From IMG/VR virus record IMGVR_UViG_3300010392_001009, positions 1 to 23,803 of that record: 23,803 bases of DNA; one strand, 5' to 3'. The notes under the pieces were generated by a model that was not told where the DNA came from, did no database searches, and saw only the letters and a list, made by a program, of their open reading frames with translations. This document shows, piece after piece, positions 1-6,220 of the stretch. The stretch comes from a virus. Positions within the stretch are counted from its first letter, which is position 1; every line of letters starts with the position of its first letter. A program made the position numbers and the translations under genes.

Positions 1-59
1 CTTACTGCACCCACTACGATTCAAACGGAAACGAATTCTTGACATCCGAGTTTAGCTGA
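1..59 (+). CDS. 3' end of a gene entering from the left edge (partial)
   Basis: Reading from base 3, an open frame ends at TGA 57-59 and gives a hydrophilic C-terminus ending NGNEFLTSEFS. A terminator-like hairpin begins 12 bases after this stop, which supports a real gene ending here. Only 18 codons are visible, so no function can be given. Another frame ends at TGA 40-42 and cannot be excluded. Confidence 0.35.
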   Translation, partial: YCTHYDSNGNEFLTSEFS

Positions 60-70
60 ATACGCCTCAT

Positions 71-107
71 CCCACATTTTCTTATTGAACATGTGGGATT
101 ATTTTTT
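71..107 (+). terminator. Rho-independent terminator
   Basis: A perfect 7-bp stem, CCCACAT (71-77) with ATGTGGG (91-97), and a 13-base loop are followed by ATTATTTTTT. It closes the transcript entering from the left and lies just upstream of the first promoter-like element. Confidence 0.7.
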
Positions 108-130
108 CAAAAATACGGGCGTTTTGAATT

Positions 131-208
131 ATTTTGGACAAAATTGGTCTGAAGGGCAAAATAAATGTTCTTTTTGACCTCGCTCATGACGCTATACTTA
201 TAGAGGGG
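131..208 (+). promoter_or_regulatory. Promoter-like element, copy A
   Basis: Three blocks recur at fixed spacing near 4214: the palindrome ATTTTGGACAAAAT (131-144), AAAATAAATGTTCTTTTTG (158-176), and CTCATGACGCTATACTTATA plus GAGGGG (183-208). Blocks one and two start 27 bases apart and blocks two and three 25 bases apart, in both copies. TATACT (193-198) or TATAGA (199-204) could serve as a -10 box; no good -35 consensus is conserved. The element sits in a gap between a terminator and a leader and points rightward. A promoter is the simplest reading, but neither the polymerase nor the sigma factor can be told. Confidence 0.6.
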
Positions 209-483
209 AAAGTTTTCTATACCTCTCTGATCGGAGAACGATTGGTAGCTCGACGAGATTTGACGTATCGAGTTAGTCCGCAGGTGCCTCCGACCTGCAT
301 CGACGAAACGTCTTTGGATCATGGACGTTAAACGATCGGCTTCGACGAGCTGCCTACGCTCGTTATCTTGAATAGTTCGACATCTTATGGGACTTTCTTT
401 GCGGTAGCCAAGCTTTGCGAATAGCGAGGATCACTTGGTGACTGGGCTGAGGAATTTATACCGAGTGAGAACTATTTTCAGAT

Positions 484-497
484 ATTTTGGACAAAAT
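484..497. promoter_or_regulatory. Orphan copy of palindrome ATTTTGGACAAAAT
   Basis: The same 14-bp palindrome that opens promoter copies A (131-144) and C (4214-4227) stands here without the other two blocks. Its symmetry (ATTTTG, GA, CAAAAT) suggests a dimeric regulator binding site. The role is inferred. Confidence 0.45.
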
Positions 498-545
498 GGG
501 GCGTGTTGCTATTTTTATTTGCTAAAATAGCCGAAAAACACGTAC

Positions 546-625
546 CAGTACCCTCCTTGCGTCGGTAGCTTTCGCGAAGCGAATAAAGCTACCAAGACGC
601 TTGTCGAAGGCTAAAACTGGTACTG
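546..625 (+). ncRNA. Compact nested hairpin
   Basis: Consecutive stems close on one another: CAGTACC (546-552) with GGTACTG (619-625), CCTT (555-558) with AAGG (607-610), GCGTC (559-563) with GACGC (596-600), GGTAGCTTT (564-572) with AAAGCTACC (585-593), and an inner CGC/GCG. Over 25 pairs form in 80 bases. There is no T-run after it, so it is not a simple terminator. It looks like a folded RNA or a protein-binding structure. Confidence 0.5.
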
Positions 626-766
626 CGTAAGTCGACGAAAGTCGCAAGCTCCTTCTCGATAAGTCGAACTTCTATCGAAATCGACTTGGCTACTCTTATT
701 GCCTCATTCTTTCTCGATATTCATCGATAAAGAAAAGATACATCGAGGTCGTCGATGTTCGCCTCC

Positions 767-800
767 GGGTGGTTTGTTTTCCCTGCGGGAACAAACACCC
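767..800 (+). repeat. Long inverted repeat (hairpin)
   Basis: GGGTG and TTTGTT on the left arm pair with AACAAA and CACCC on the right arm, capped by CCC-TGC-GGG. There is only one bulged base and a small internal loop. No T-tract follows. It is part of the structured stretch before the terminator at 911-948. Confidence 0.5.
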
Positions 801-910
801 TCGTCGAACTCTCCGACAAGTAAAACAGCCACACAAGAACTCGATGATAGTAAAGCAGCAAAGAGGTCCCACCCCCCATAGCCCCCCTCCCACACAGACT
901 TATTGAATAG

Positions 911-948
911 AGCCCGTACCCCCTCGTCGAAGGAGTTCGGGCTTTTTT
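911..948 (+). terminator. Rho-independent terminator
   Basis: AGCCCG (911-916) pairs with CGGGCT (938-943), with a smaller CCT/AGG stem inside the loop, and runs directly into TTTTTT (943-948). It separates the structured non-coding stretch from promoter copy B. Confidence 0.75.
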
Positions 949-960
949 CGTAAACTTTTC

Positions 961-1007
961 GAAATAAATGTTCTTTTGCTCGCCGCTCATGACGCTATAT
1001 TTATAGA
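961..1007 (+). promoter_or_regulatory. Promoter-like element, copy B
   Basis: AAATAAATGTTCTTTTG (962-978) and CTCATGACGCTATATTTATA (from 986) match blocks two and three of copies A and C at the same 25-base offset. The upstream palindrome is absent. The element follows a terminator and precedes the gene at 1049 by about 40 bases, which is the best functional argument that these elements are promoters. Confidence 0.6.
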
Positions 1008-1048
1008 AGAAGAAAGTTTTTTACATCTCACCTAAAAAGGAAAGCGAA

Positions 1049-1501
1049 ATGCCAAGACCAAAAGAAGGACATCTTGTCCACAAAGAAGATATCAAGCTGT
1101 GGCTTGATAACCCTGACGCATCGGTGTACTTTAAGTCCAATTACAGTACTGACTGGATCGAGATAACCGAGGGAGACATTTGGTGGTTTGCAGACTACGA
1201 ATACAAGGTCATCCTGCCCCAGTACCTAGAGGCTTGGGAAGCTTGGCTCGACGATGAGCTGGAGGAGTGTTTTGGGGGAACTTGGATTCGTTGGCCTCGC
1301 AGCAACTTGCCTCCTAGTTTCACATGTGGTCCTGAATTCTACCGCCGCAAGCCTGCCCCGAAGTTTAGCCGCGTAAGCCTTCGACCACATGACAGCCGAA
1401 CCGCTGGGATCTTAGCCTCGATCGACGCGGACTCCACCGTAGAAGTCTTGACGCACTCCAACGACGTGTCAAACATCGCCATTAAAATCCACAAATCTTA
1501 G
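1049..1501 (+). CDS. Small protein with one copy of a Trp/Tyr-rich repeat domain
   Basis: Function unknown. ATG follows AAAGGAAA at good spacing. Residues about 15-100 form one copy of the domain found three times in the protein at 2726-3793. Shared landmarks are NPDA..Y near the start, W..I/V in the middle, EYKVILP, then YLEAWEAWLDDELE, GTW.RW, PPSFT and finally YRRKP. The C-terminal 45 residues are not repeated. There is no signal peptide or membrane segment. It is the first gene after promoter copy B and is probably an early or accessory protein; the dense aromatic and acidic surface suggests a binding module. It resembles small hypothetical phage proteins only in general character. Confidence 0.8.
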   Translation: MPRPKEGHLVHKEDIKLWLDNPDASVYFKSNYSTDWIEITEGDIWWFADYEYKVILPQYLEAWEAWLDDELEECFGGTWIRWPRSNLPPSFTCGPEFYRRKPAPKFSRVSLRPHDSRTAGILASIDADSTVEVLTHSNDVSNIAIKIHKS

Positions 1502-1519
1502 TAACACCACCACCCAAAC

Positions 1520-1550
1520 ACCGCCACGTTTTCATTAGTGGCGGTTATTT
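1520..1550 (+). terminator. Terminator-like hairpin
   Basis: ACCGCCAC (1520-1527) pairs perfectly over 8 bp with GTGGCGGT (1538-1545), followed by TTATTT. The T-tract is imperfect, so partial read-through into the next gene is likely. Confidence 0.6.
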
Positions 1551-1568
1551 GTACCTTAAAGGAAACAA

Positions 1569-2054
1569 ATGGACGCTACAGTATCAAATTTCGACATTTT
1601 CGAAGCCAATCCACTACCCCCAAAAACAGCCAAACAGCAAATCAGTCGGGCGGCCAAGCTGCTATACCTGCTACTCGAAGATTTCGTCAGTATCCAGACC
1701 GCGATCAACAACCCGCGATATGAGCAGCGAGTTCTGATCTCATCGACCCTGCAAGAACCTGAAGGCTCACGCGGCGACTGGCGACCACTCGACGCATGGT
1801 TGCAGCTCGTAGACTCCCGGGCCGATAGCTGGGGCAACCTCGCTGTCACGGCGATGAATCATGTCCGGGGCGTCGATGCTTTGTGGCATTCGATCGGTCT
1901 GCCCGTCGAGCTTGGTCAACTGCTTGAGAACGCGGAGCCGCCATACGACCGAGATCCTCGACGTGCAACCTGCCAGTTGCTCGCCGAACTGCTCGACTTC
2001 CATGGTGTGAAGCGGCCAAGCGATCGTGACATCTTGGCGGGGACGGGGGTATGA
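1569..2054 (+). CDS. Hypothetical protein, 161 aa
   Basis: Not recognised. ATG is preceded by AAAGGA at good spacing. The protein is soluble and mostly helical in appearance, with a leucine-rich stretch (KLLYLLLEDFV, residues about 30-40) and LGQLLENAEPPYDRDP toward the C-terminus. There are no cysteine pairs or catalytic signature. It shares a start/stop junction with the next gene (TGA 2052-2054, then ATG 2056), so the two are translationally linked. GC is higher than in its neighbours, a hint of separate origin. Confidence 0.7.
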   Translation: MDATVSNFDIFEANPLPPKTAKQQISRAAKLLYLLLEDFVSIQTAINNPRYEQRVLISSTLQEPEGSRGDWRPLDAWLQLVDSRADSWGNLAVTAMNHVRGVDALWHSIGLPVELGQLLENAEPPYDRDPRRATCQLLAELLDFHGVKRPSDRDILAGTGV

Positions 2055-2055
2055 C

Positions 2056-2316
2056 ATGGTGAACAAGATAATTATTCCCTTTTGCAAGGAAGCCGTCGAA
2101 CGTGATTTTCGAGAGGAGTTAGTTGCTTTGTTGGCGAAGTACGAAGCCGAACTCGAAGCCGAGGATCACTATCCGGGGTATTCTGAGTGCGGACAAGATG
2201 TACGGATGACTGTTTATGTGCCTGCAAAATACGACGAGGATGGGGCTCTCCTCCGCGAGAGATGTCAAATAGACCTTGGATCTAGCATTGATTGGAAGGA
2301 TACGGTGGGCTCATGA
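2056..2316 (+). CDS. Hypothetical small protein, 86 aa
   Basis: Not recognised by function. I start at ATG 2056 (MVNKIII) because GGGGG lies just upstream and the previous gene stops at 2054; an earlier ATG at 2026 would overlap more. The middle is strongly acidic (EAELEAEDHYPGYSECGQD), followed by a beta-like stretch (VRMTVYVPAKYDEDG). This pattern recalls small uncharacterised proteins in planctomycete genomes and phages, but that is from memory only. Its stop overlaps the next start as ATGA. Confidence 0.7.
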   Translation: MVNKIIIPFCKEAVERDFREELVALLAKYEAELEAEDHYPGYSECGQDVRMTVYVPAKYDEDGALLRERCQIDLGSSIDWKDTVGS

Positions 2317-2648
2317 TTCGTAGATTCACCCTCAAACGGTCAGACCTGATGAAAGTGTTTAGTCTCATGCTCGATATGACCCACACATTTAACAAGTCGA
2401 AGGTCAGCCGCTATAAACGCCATACTCTGTTCTATATGGGAGCTGATATTTGGAGCGAGGAGGGTTCTACCCTCGCCACAGTGGAGCTTTCGTTCGAGTC
2501 TAAGGGGTACCCCACTGTTCATGGTTTCGCCCTGTTTCCTGACGCTGACCACCGGAAGTTGTTACGGAAACTGACCAAATACAATGTAAATCATCACGAG
2601 GATCGCTCAGGAGAGCCTCAAACCAAAAATACGGCTCAGTTGCCGTAA
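2313..2648 (+). CDS. Hypothetical protein, 111 aa
   Basis: Not recognised. ATG 2313 overlaps the preceding TGA (ATGA) and has GGTGGG upstream, so I prefer it to the in-frame ATG at 2292. The protein is basic at the N-terminus (MIRRFTLKRSD), then has alternating beta-like segments (HTLFYMGADIW, TVELSFES) and a hydrophilic tail. There is no signal peptide. It is the last gene of a three-gene translationally coupled set. Confidence 0.65.
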   Translation: MIRRFTLKRSDLMKVFSLMLDMTHTFNKSKVSRYKRHTLFYMGADIWSEEGSTLATVELSFESKGYPTVHGFALFPDADHRKLLRKLTKYNVNHHEDRSGEPQTKNTAQLP

Positions 2649-2667
2649 AACAGCCACGACGCATTAC

Positions 2668-2686
2668 AGGGCCTCTGAGGGGCCTT
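2668..2686 (+). terminator. Weak terminator-like hairpin
   Basis: GGCCTC (2670-2675) pairs with GGGGCC (2679-2684) around a TGA loop, including one G-T pair, and A/T pairs can extend it. It is followed by TTAAAC and not a T-run. It lies between a gene end and a fresh ribosome site. Confidence 0.3.
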
Positions 2687-2725
2687 AAACACGATATCAC
2701 TTATTTCACTGAAAAAGGAAGAACT

Positions 2726-3793
2726 ATGACACTTACGAGAGATCAACTAGACGCTCATTCTGCCGAAATCGATTTGTGGTGGAAGAACCCTGACGCGAAG
2801 GTGTACTATCGTAACAAAGACGGTGACTGGAAGCATGCACAGTACCCGTCTTGGCTTTCGGGTGGCACTTACAGAGTCATCCTGCCCGAGTATCAAGATC
2901 TATGGCAAGCGTGGCTCGACGATGAGCTAGAGGATTATGCTTTAGGTTCGTGGACTCGATGGGATCGGAACGCAGCACCGCCTAAGTTCACCCGGCCTCC
3001 CAGCAACTATCGCCGCAAGCCGAAGCCTGAGCCGAAGCCACATCATCACCAGTGGTTGAGAGATCTAGCCAAAAAGAATCCAGACGCGAAGATCTATTAC
3101 TTTCGGAAAATTGACGATACGTGGCAAGAGGTTACGGATTGCTGTTTATGGGACCCCCACCTCGAATACCGAGTCATTCTGCCCGAGTATCGAGAGGCTT
3201 GGGAAGCCTACATCGACGGCGAGCTTGAGTATTGTGGTCTCCGAGGAACGTGGGGATCGTGGGACGGAGGCGGCTTAATCTTAGGGCCTCCAAATTTCAC
3301 AAGCCCAGCAGTTAAGTACCGCCGCAAGCCGAAGCCGGAGCCTCATGCCCACCAACGACTAATCGATATCGCGGAAAAGAATCCCGACGCGAAGATCTAC
3401 TACCTTCGGAAATCCGATGAAACGTGGGACGATGTTACGACTTGCTGTATCTGGGATGAAAGACACGAATACCAAGTCGTCCGGCCTGAGTACCAAGATG
3501 CTTGGGAAGCCTACATCGACGGCGAGCTTGAGATCAAGGCTGAGTGTGACGGTCTTTGGTTCGACTGGGCACTGACCTCCCATCCGGCTTTCAGCTTTGA
3601 CCCAAGCAACTATCGCCGCAAGCCGAAGCCAGAGACTATTGCCGTGCGGCTAGATTTGCTGCAAGAGGTTGTCGATCAGATGACTCTGGCTTTTGATTCC
3701 ATCAAAGTTTGCCGCGGTGACGAATGGCCGACTCTTGAGACCCTGAAAGAAGAAATCCACAAAGCAACCGAAAACCCCTCGGAGGAGAACTGA
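2726..3793 (+). CDS. Triple-repeat Trp/Tyr-rich domain protein, 355 aa
   Basis: Function unknown. ATG follows AAAGGAAGA. Three tandem copies of a roughly 90-100-residue domain occupy about residues 14-101, 108-204 and 208-303. Each runs NPDAK(I/V)YY, a Trp-containing strand, EY(R/Q)V(I/V), PEY, (A/L)W(E/Q)A, DGELE or DDELE, then W..W, F and YRRKPKPE. A helical tail of about 50 residues follows (LLQEVVDQMTLAF). Copies 2 and 3 carry an extra CC pair. They share a 33-bp identical DNA segment (3197-3229 and 3500-3532), pointing to recent duplication or gene conversion. A single copy sits in the gene at 1049. Proline/lysine linkers suggest beads on a string, probably for binding a ligand or partner. 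Confidence 0.85.
   Translation: MTLTRDQLDAHSAEIDLWWKNPDAKVYYRNKDGDWKHAQYPSWLSGGTYRVILPEYQDLWQAWLDDELEDYALGSWTRWDRNAAPPKFTRPPSNYRRKPKPEPKPHHHQWLRDLAKKNPDAKIYYFRKIDDTWQEVTDCCLWDPHLEYRVILPEYREAWEAYIDGELEYCGLRGTWGSWDGGGLILGPPNFTSPAVKYRRKPKPEPHAHQRLIDIAEKNPDAKIYYLRKSDETWDDVTTCCIWDERHEYQVVRPEYQDAWEAYIDGELEIKAECDGLWFDWALTSHPAFSFDPSNYRRKPKPETIAVRLDLLQEVVDQMTLAFDSIKVCRGDEWPTLETLKEEIHKATENPSEEN
3197..3532 (+). repeat. Direct DNA repeat within the triple-repeat gene
   Basis: A 33-bp identical segment, starting GCTTGGGAAGCC and ending GAGCTTGAG, occurs at 3197-3229 and 3500-3532. It encodes the AWEAYIDGELE core of domain copies 2 and 3. Identity at the base level exceeds what protein conservation needs. 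Confidence 0.75.
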
Positions 3794-3957
3794 TGTTTAT
3801 TTCGATGTTGACTGTACTGTTTATAGGGCTGAAGCTGTGTGGGGTGATCATGTGGCCTTGGCTGTGGGTCCTGTCGCCGATGTGGATTCCAATCTTCCTA
3901 TTATCCGCGTTTTTAACCCTCGGATTTGCCCTTGATATCCTCGGCGACAGGTTATAG
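3793..3957 (+). CDS. Small membrane protein, 54 aa
   Basis: ATG 3793 overlaps the previous stop as TGATG and has GGAGGAG at ideal spacing. The product is almost wholly hydrophobic. The first membrane segment covers residues about 2-20 (MLTVLFIGLKLCGVI), then comes a tryptophan-rich turn (MWPWLWVLSPMWIPIF) and a second segment to about residue 47. This layout, especially GLKL.GVI followed by WVLSP.WIP, matches the short phage proteins usually labelled transmembrane Fragile-X-F protein, whose role is unknown. It is coupled to the triple-repeat gene and could anchor a complex at the membrane, which is inference. Confidence 0.75.
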   Translation: MFISMLTVLFIGLKLCGVIMWPWLWVLSPMWIPIFLLSAFLTLGFALDILGDRL

Positions 3958-3993
3958 ATCTACTTTTCGAATACCCAAACAAGAAAGATACCC

Positions 3994-4164
3994 ATGCTTG
4001 ATTCATTTCTACCCGACTTGCCACGCCCGTCTACGGCCCGGAACCACATCATCGAGGCTGAAACGGCTATCGTACAGCAGAGGCTGCAAGACTACCGCGA
4101 CTCCCTAGAACTTCCTGAAAATGCATTTCTGAAAGCAACCAAAAGTTTCGAATATCTCGAATAG
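3994..4164 (+). CDS. Small hypothetical protein, 56 aa
   Basis: Not recognised. ATG 3994 has AAGAAAGAT upstream at acceptable spacing. The product starts MLDSFLPDLPRPST and continues as an amphipathic helix (AETAIVQQRLQDYRDSLELPE), a good coding-like composition. It fills the gap between the small membrane protein and promoter copy C. Chance remains possible at this length. Confidence 0.5.
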   Translation: MLDSFLPDLPRPSTARNHIIEAETAIVQQRLQDYRDSLELPENAFLKATKSFEYLE

Positions 4165-4213
4165 CGTCGAATTTGGTGAAATTATTTTTCCAAAAACATT
4201 GACGTTTTTAACT

Positions 4214-4291
4214 ATTTTGGACAAAATTACTCATTTCGGCAAAATAAATGTTCTTTTTGGGGTGTCTCATGACGCTATACTTATAGAGGGG
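4214..4291 (+). promoter_or_regulatory. Promoter-like element, copy C
   Basis: It carries the same three blocks as copy A at the same offsets: palindrome ATTTTGGACAAAAT (4214-4227), AAAATAAATGTTCTTTTTG (4241-4259) and CTCATGACGCTATACTTATA plus GAGGGG (4266-4291). The DNA between blocks differs from copy A, so the blocks are conserved by selection and not only by recent copying. It precedes the long gene block starting at 4348. Confidence 0.6.
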
Positions 4292-4347
4292 TATGTTTTT
4301 ACAGAACAAACCCTACCCCAAAACAGAACAAAAATTATCACCGAAAG

Positions 4348-4842
4348 ATGTCTATGTCTCAAGATATCACAAAGCAAGTATACGCCGCGGGGCTGATCGC
4401 CGCGGGCGAAGGTTACCTCGACCTGTCAATCGTGAAAGCCTTACGCAAGCGAAAAGTCCGAAAGGTCTTGCTGCGTGAGTTTGATAAGTGGAAAGCTGAA
4501 CGTGCTCTTGACAACCTAGAGGTCGTCGCACTCGACTCCGAGCTTCAAAATTGCTGTGACCGAGTGAAGGGGTTCCTGAAACGACGGTACCCATTCCTTG
4601 AATTCGACGGCAGCTTCCTCGAAGCCTTCTTGACCTTCTTGATCGAAAACAAAGAAGAGATCTTTGAGTTGATCAAAACAATTATCAGCTTCATCGGCAT
4701 GTTCGGTATGCTGAAAGACTCACGAGATCCTCTGTTCTCCGATGTTGAGTTCTTCGCCCTCGCTGTTGGGTTAGCCGACGGTGAGTTGGATGTCGATAGT
4801 TTTGACATTAAGACCTTTGTGGATTCCTTTTTCGGTTCATGA
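4348..4842 (+). CDS. Hypothetical protein, 164 aa
   Basis: Not recognised. Two in-frame ATGs (4348 and 4354) are possible; GAAAG at 4343-4347 is better spaced for 4354, giving MSQDITK. The N-terminal half is basic (VKALRKRKVRKVLLREF). The C-terminal half has a hydrophobic helical stretch at about residues 88-123 (FLEAFLTFLIENKEEIF, then IISFIGMFGML), followed by an acidic end (ELDVDSFDIKTFVD). The hydrophobic stretch could be a membrane helix or a buried core. It is the first gene after promoter copy C and lies about 90 bases before the subtilase. Confidence 0.75.
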   Translation: MSMSQDITKQVYAAGLIAAGEGYLDLSIVKALRKRKVRKVLLREFDKWKAERALDNLEVVALDSELQNCCDRVKGFLKRRYPFLEFDGSFLEAFLTFLIENKEEIFELIKTIISFIGMFGMLKDSRDPLFSDVEFFALAVGLADGELDVDSFDIKTFVDSFFGS

Positions 4843-4857
4843 TGGATTAGGTAGCTT

Positions 4858-4888
4858 GGGGACGTGACCGAAACAGAAGGTCTGCCCC
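4858..4888 (+). other. Intergenic hairpin before the subtilase
   Basis: GGGG (4858-4861) pairs with CCCC (4885-4888), and inside it GACC (4866-4869) with GGTC (4879-4882). It lacks a T-run. It may stabilise the message or tune expression of the protease that follows. Confidence 0.3.
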
Positions 4889-4934
4889 TGCTATCTTTCA
4901 TCTTTCTCACCGAACAATCAACTGGAGGTCTGCG

Positions 4935-5876
4935 ATGAGCAGTTATGATGTAACCTTGCCACCTGACCTCCTAGTTGGTGGTCTTTCTGTGCAGCTTGGT
5001 GCTACACCTTGGACTCTCCCACCATCGGTCATGAAGCCGATCTGGGATCGAGGCATTACAGGTGCAGGCACCCTTGGGGCTGTGATCGACACTGGATACG
5101 AGGACCACCGAGTTCTCCCTAAAGCTGTCGACTATCTAAATTTCACTAACGAATCCTCTCGCCTACGCAACTCCCACGGTATACATTGTGCGAGTTCGAT
5201 GCTTGGTAGAGAAGGGATTGGAGCGGCTCCTCGTGCTAACTTATTGGCGATTAAGGTATTGGCTGGAACAGGTGGTTCTGGCTCTAGCGATTGGATTGCA
5301 AAGGGATTCCGGGCTGCGGCAGATGCTGGTGCTGATGTCGTTAGTGCTTCTTTAGGCGGTGGATCTCCCTACATGCCAACCAAAGACGCCTTGGCGTACT
5401 GCATCTCTAAAGGATGTTTACCTGTAGCGGCGGCTGGCAACTCTGGGTTTAATGGCCGAAACAACACGATCGGATACCCGGCCAAGTTCGACCAGAACGT
5501 GTTGGCTATCGGTGCCACGCAAGGCCCGTATGACAACCAGCGTATTGCTTCTTTCTCCTCTGGCGGTCGTGAGATCGATTTTGCTGTTGGCGGACACCAG
5601 ATCCTCGGAGCCTTAGCAGGCAACCAGATGGGGATTATGTCTGGCACCTCGATGTCGACGCCACTGTTCAGTGGGTTCGTGCTGTTGGCTATCGAAGTTC
5701 TTCGACTAGCTGGACGTCCTAGACCTACCACCTATCAAGGTTGGAAGGACATCTTCAAGAACATTGCTCGCGACTCAGGTCAACCCGGCTTCGACCAGTC
5801 GTTTGGGAACGGAATTATCTATCCAACAGATATTGCAAAGCTGTTGACCAATGCGTTAGATGCTTGGGGCTTATAA
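4935..5876 (+). CDS. Subtilisin-family serine protease (S8)
   Basis: This is a serine endopeptidase with the full subtilase signature: Asp52 in GAVIDTG, His81 in NSHGIH, oxyanion Asn169 in AAAGNSG, and Ser239 in SGTSMSTP. At 313 residues it is close to a bare catalytic domain. No signal peptide and no usual inhibitory propeptide are visible, so it resembles intracellular subtilisins or a virion/cytoplasmic enzyme. ATG follows GGAGGT. Its stop overlaps the next start (TAATG) and it is coupled to an HExxH protein. Possible roles are processing of host or virion proteins, or breakdown of the protein-rich planctomycete envelope. The family call is firm; the role is inference. Confidence 0.92.
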   Translation: MSSYDVTLPPDLLVGGLSVQLGATPWTLPPSVMKPIWDRGITGAGTLGAVIDTGYEDHRVLPKAVDYLNFTNESSRLRNSHGIHCASSMLGREGIGAAPRANLLAIKVLAGTGGSGSSDWIAKGFRAAADAGADVVSASLGGGSPYMPTKDALAYCISKGCLPVAAAGNSGFNGRNNTIGYPAKFDQNVLAIGATQGPYDNQRIASFSSGGREIDFAVGGHQILGALAGNQMGIMSGTSMSTPLFSGFVLLAIEVLRLAGRPRPTTYQGWKDIFKNIARDSGQPGFDQSFGNGIIYPTDIAKLLTNALDAWGL

Positions 5877-6220
5877 TGGATATACGCAATCCTATCTGGA
5901 TAATGGGGCAGCGATACACGGTCGATAAGTTCGATGCTTGTGTACGTGATAACGATCTTGGCAACTGCGATGTAAACAAATGCCAAATTGGTTACTGGAG
6001 TGGTCTTCCTCATGAGGCCGCCAGAGACGTAGTCCTTCACGAGATCATGCACGCTGTCTACTTCTTGATGGCTTTGTCGGATGACTCGAACGAGGAAGAT
6101 GTCGTCACCCGGCTATCCACTGGCTTAACCTGTACACTCTTAGACCCCCGAAATGAAGGACTTATTCAATGGTACTTTTCATCACCGGATTACTCGGAGG
6201 ATTCCTCTTTGGGTTCTTAG
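5876..6220 (+). CDS. Zinc metalloprotease-like protein (HExxH), 114 aa
   Basis: ATG 5876 overlaps the subtilase stop, so I prefer it to a longer in-frame reading from 5741 inside the subtilase. HEIMH at residues 55-59 is the zinc-protease motif (two His ligands and the catalytic Glu). It is followed by an acidic EED at 73-75 that could provide a third ligand, then VVTRLSTGL. The pattern (HE..HA, then an acidic helix, then R/S-L.TGL) recalls small phage peptidases and the metallopeptidase half of ImmA/IrrE. No partner repressor is seen here. The four cysteines (C22, C31, C36, C86) are not an obvious motif. It is coupled to the subtilase and may act in the same step. Confidence 0.75.
   Translation: MDIRNPIWIMGQRYTVDKFDACVRDNDLGNCDVNKCQIGYWSGLPHEAARDVVLHEIMHAVYFLMALSDDSNEEDVVTRLSTGLTCTLLDPRNEGLIQWYFSSPDYSEDSSLGS

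Larger units (their letters stand above)
209..948 (+). ncRNA. Hairpin-rich non-coding stretch, candidate structured RNA
   Basis: About 740 bases between promoter copy A and a strong terminator have no ORF with a credible ribosome site. Perfect or near-perfect hairpins recur instead: GCAGGT/ACCTGC (280-285/293-298), AACGTC/GACGTT (307-312/324-329), a nested stem at 546-625, AAGTCGA/TCGACTT (661-667/681-687), CATCGA/TCGATG (741-746/752-757), and a long stem at 767-800. The layout suggests one transcript of about 740 nt or several small RNAs. I do not recognise a known RNA family. The alternative is decayed sequence, but that would not usually keep so many intact stems. Confidence 0.35.

Noticed and set aside
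183-208. T7-type single-subunit RNA polymerase promoter
   Set aside because: CTATA.TTATAG with G-rich 3' end looks superficially similar, but no phage RNA polymerase is in the window and the upstream conserved blocks do not fit. Kept only as a generic promoter-like element.
134-331. 65-codon frame over promoter copy A
   Set aside because: It spans the conserved promoter-like blocks. Similar frames at the other copies follow from the shared sequence and have no ribosome site.
699-990. Short open frames on both strands in the left non-coding region
   Set aside because: They run across perfect hairpins and the terminator, lack ribosome sites and have unlikely composition.
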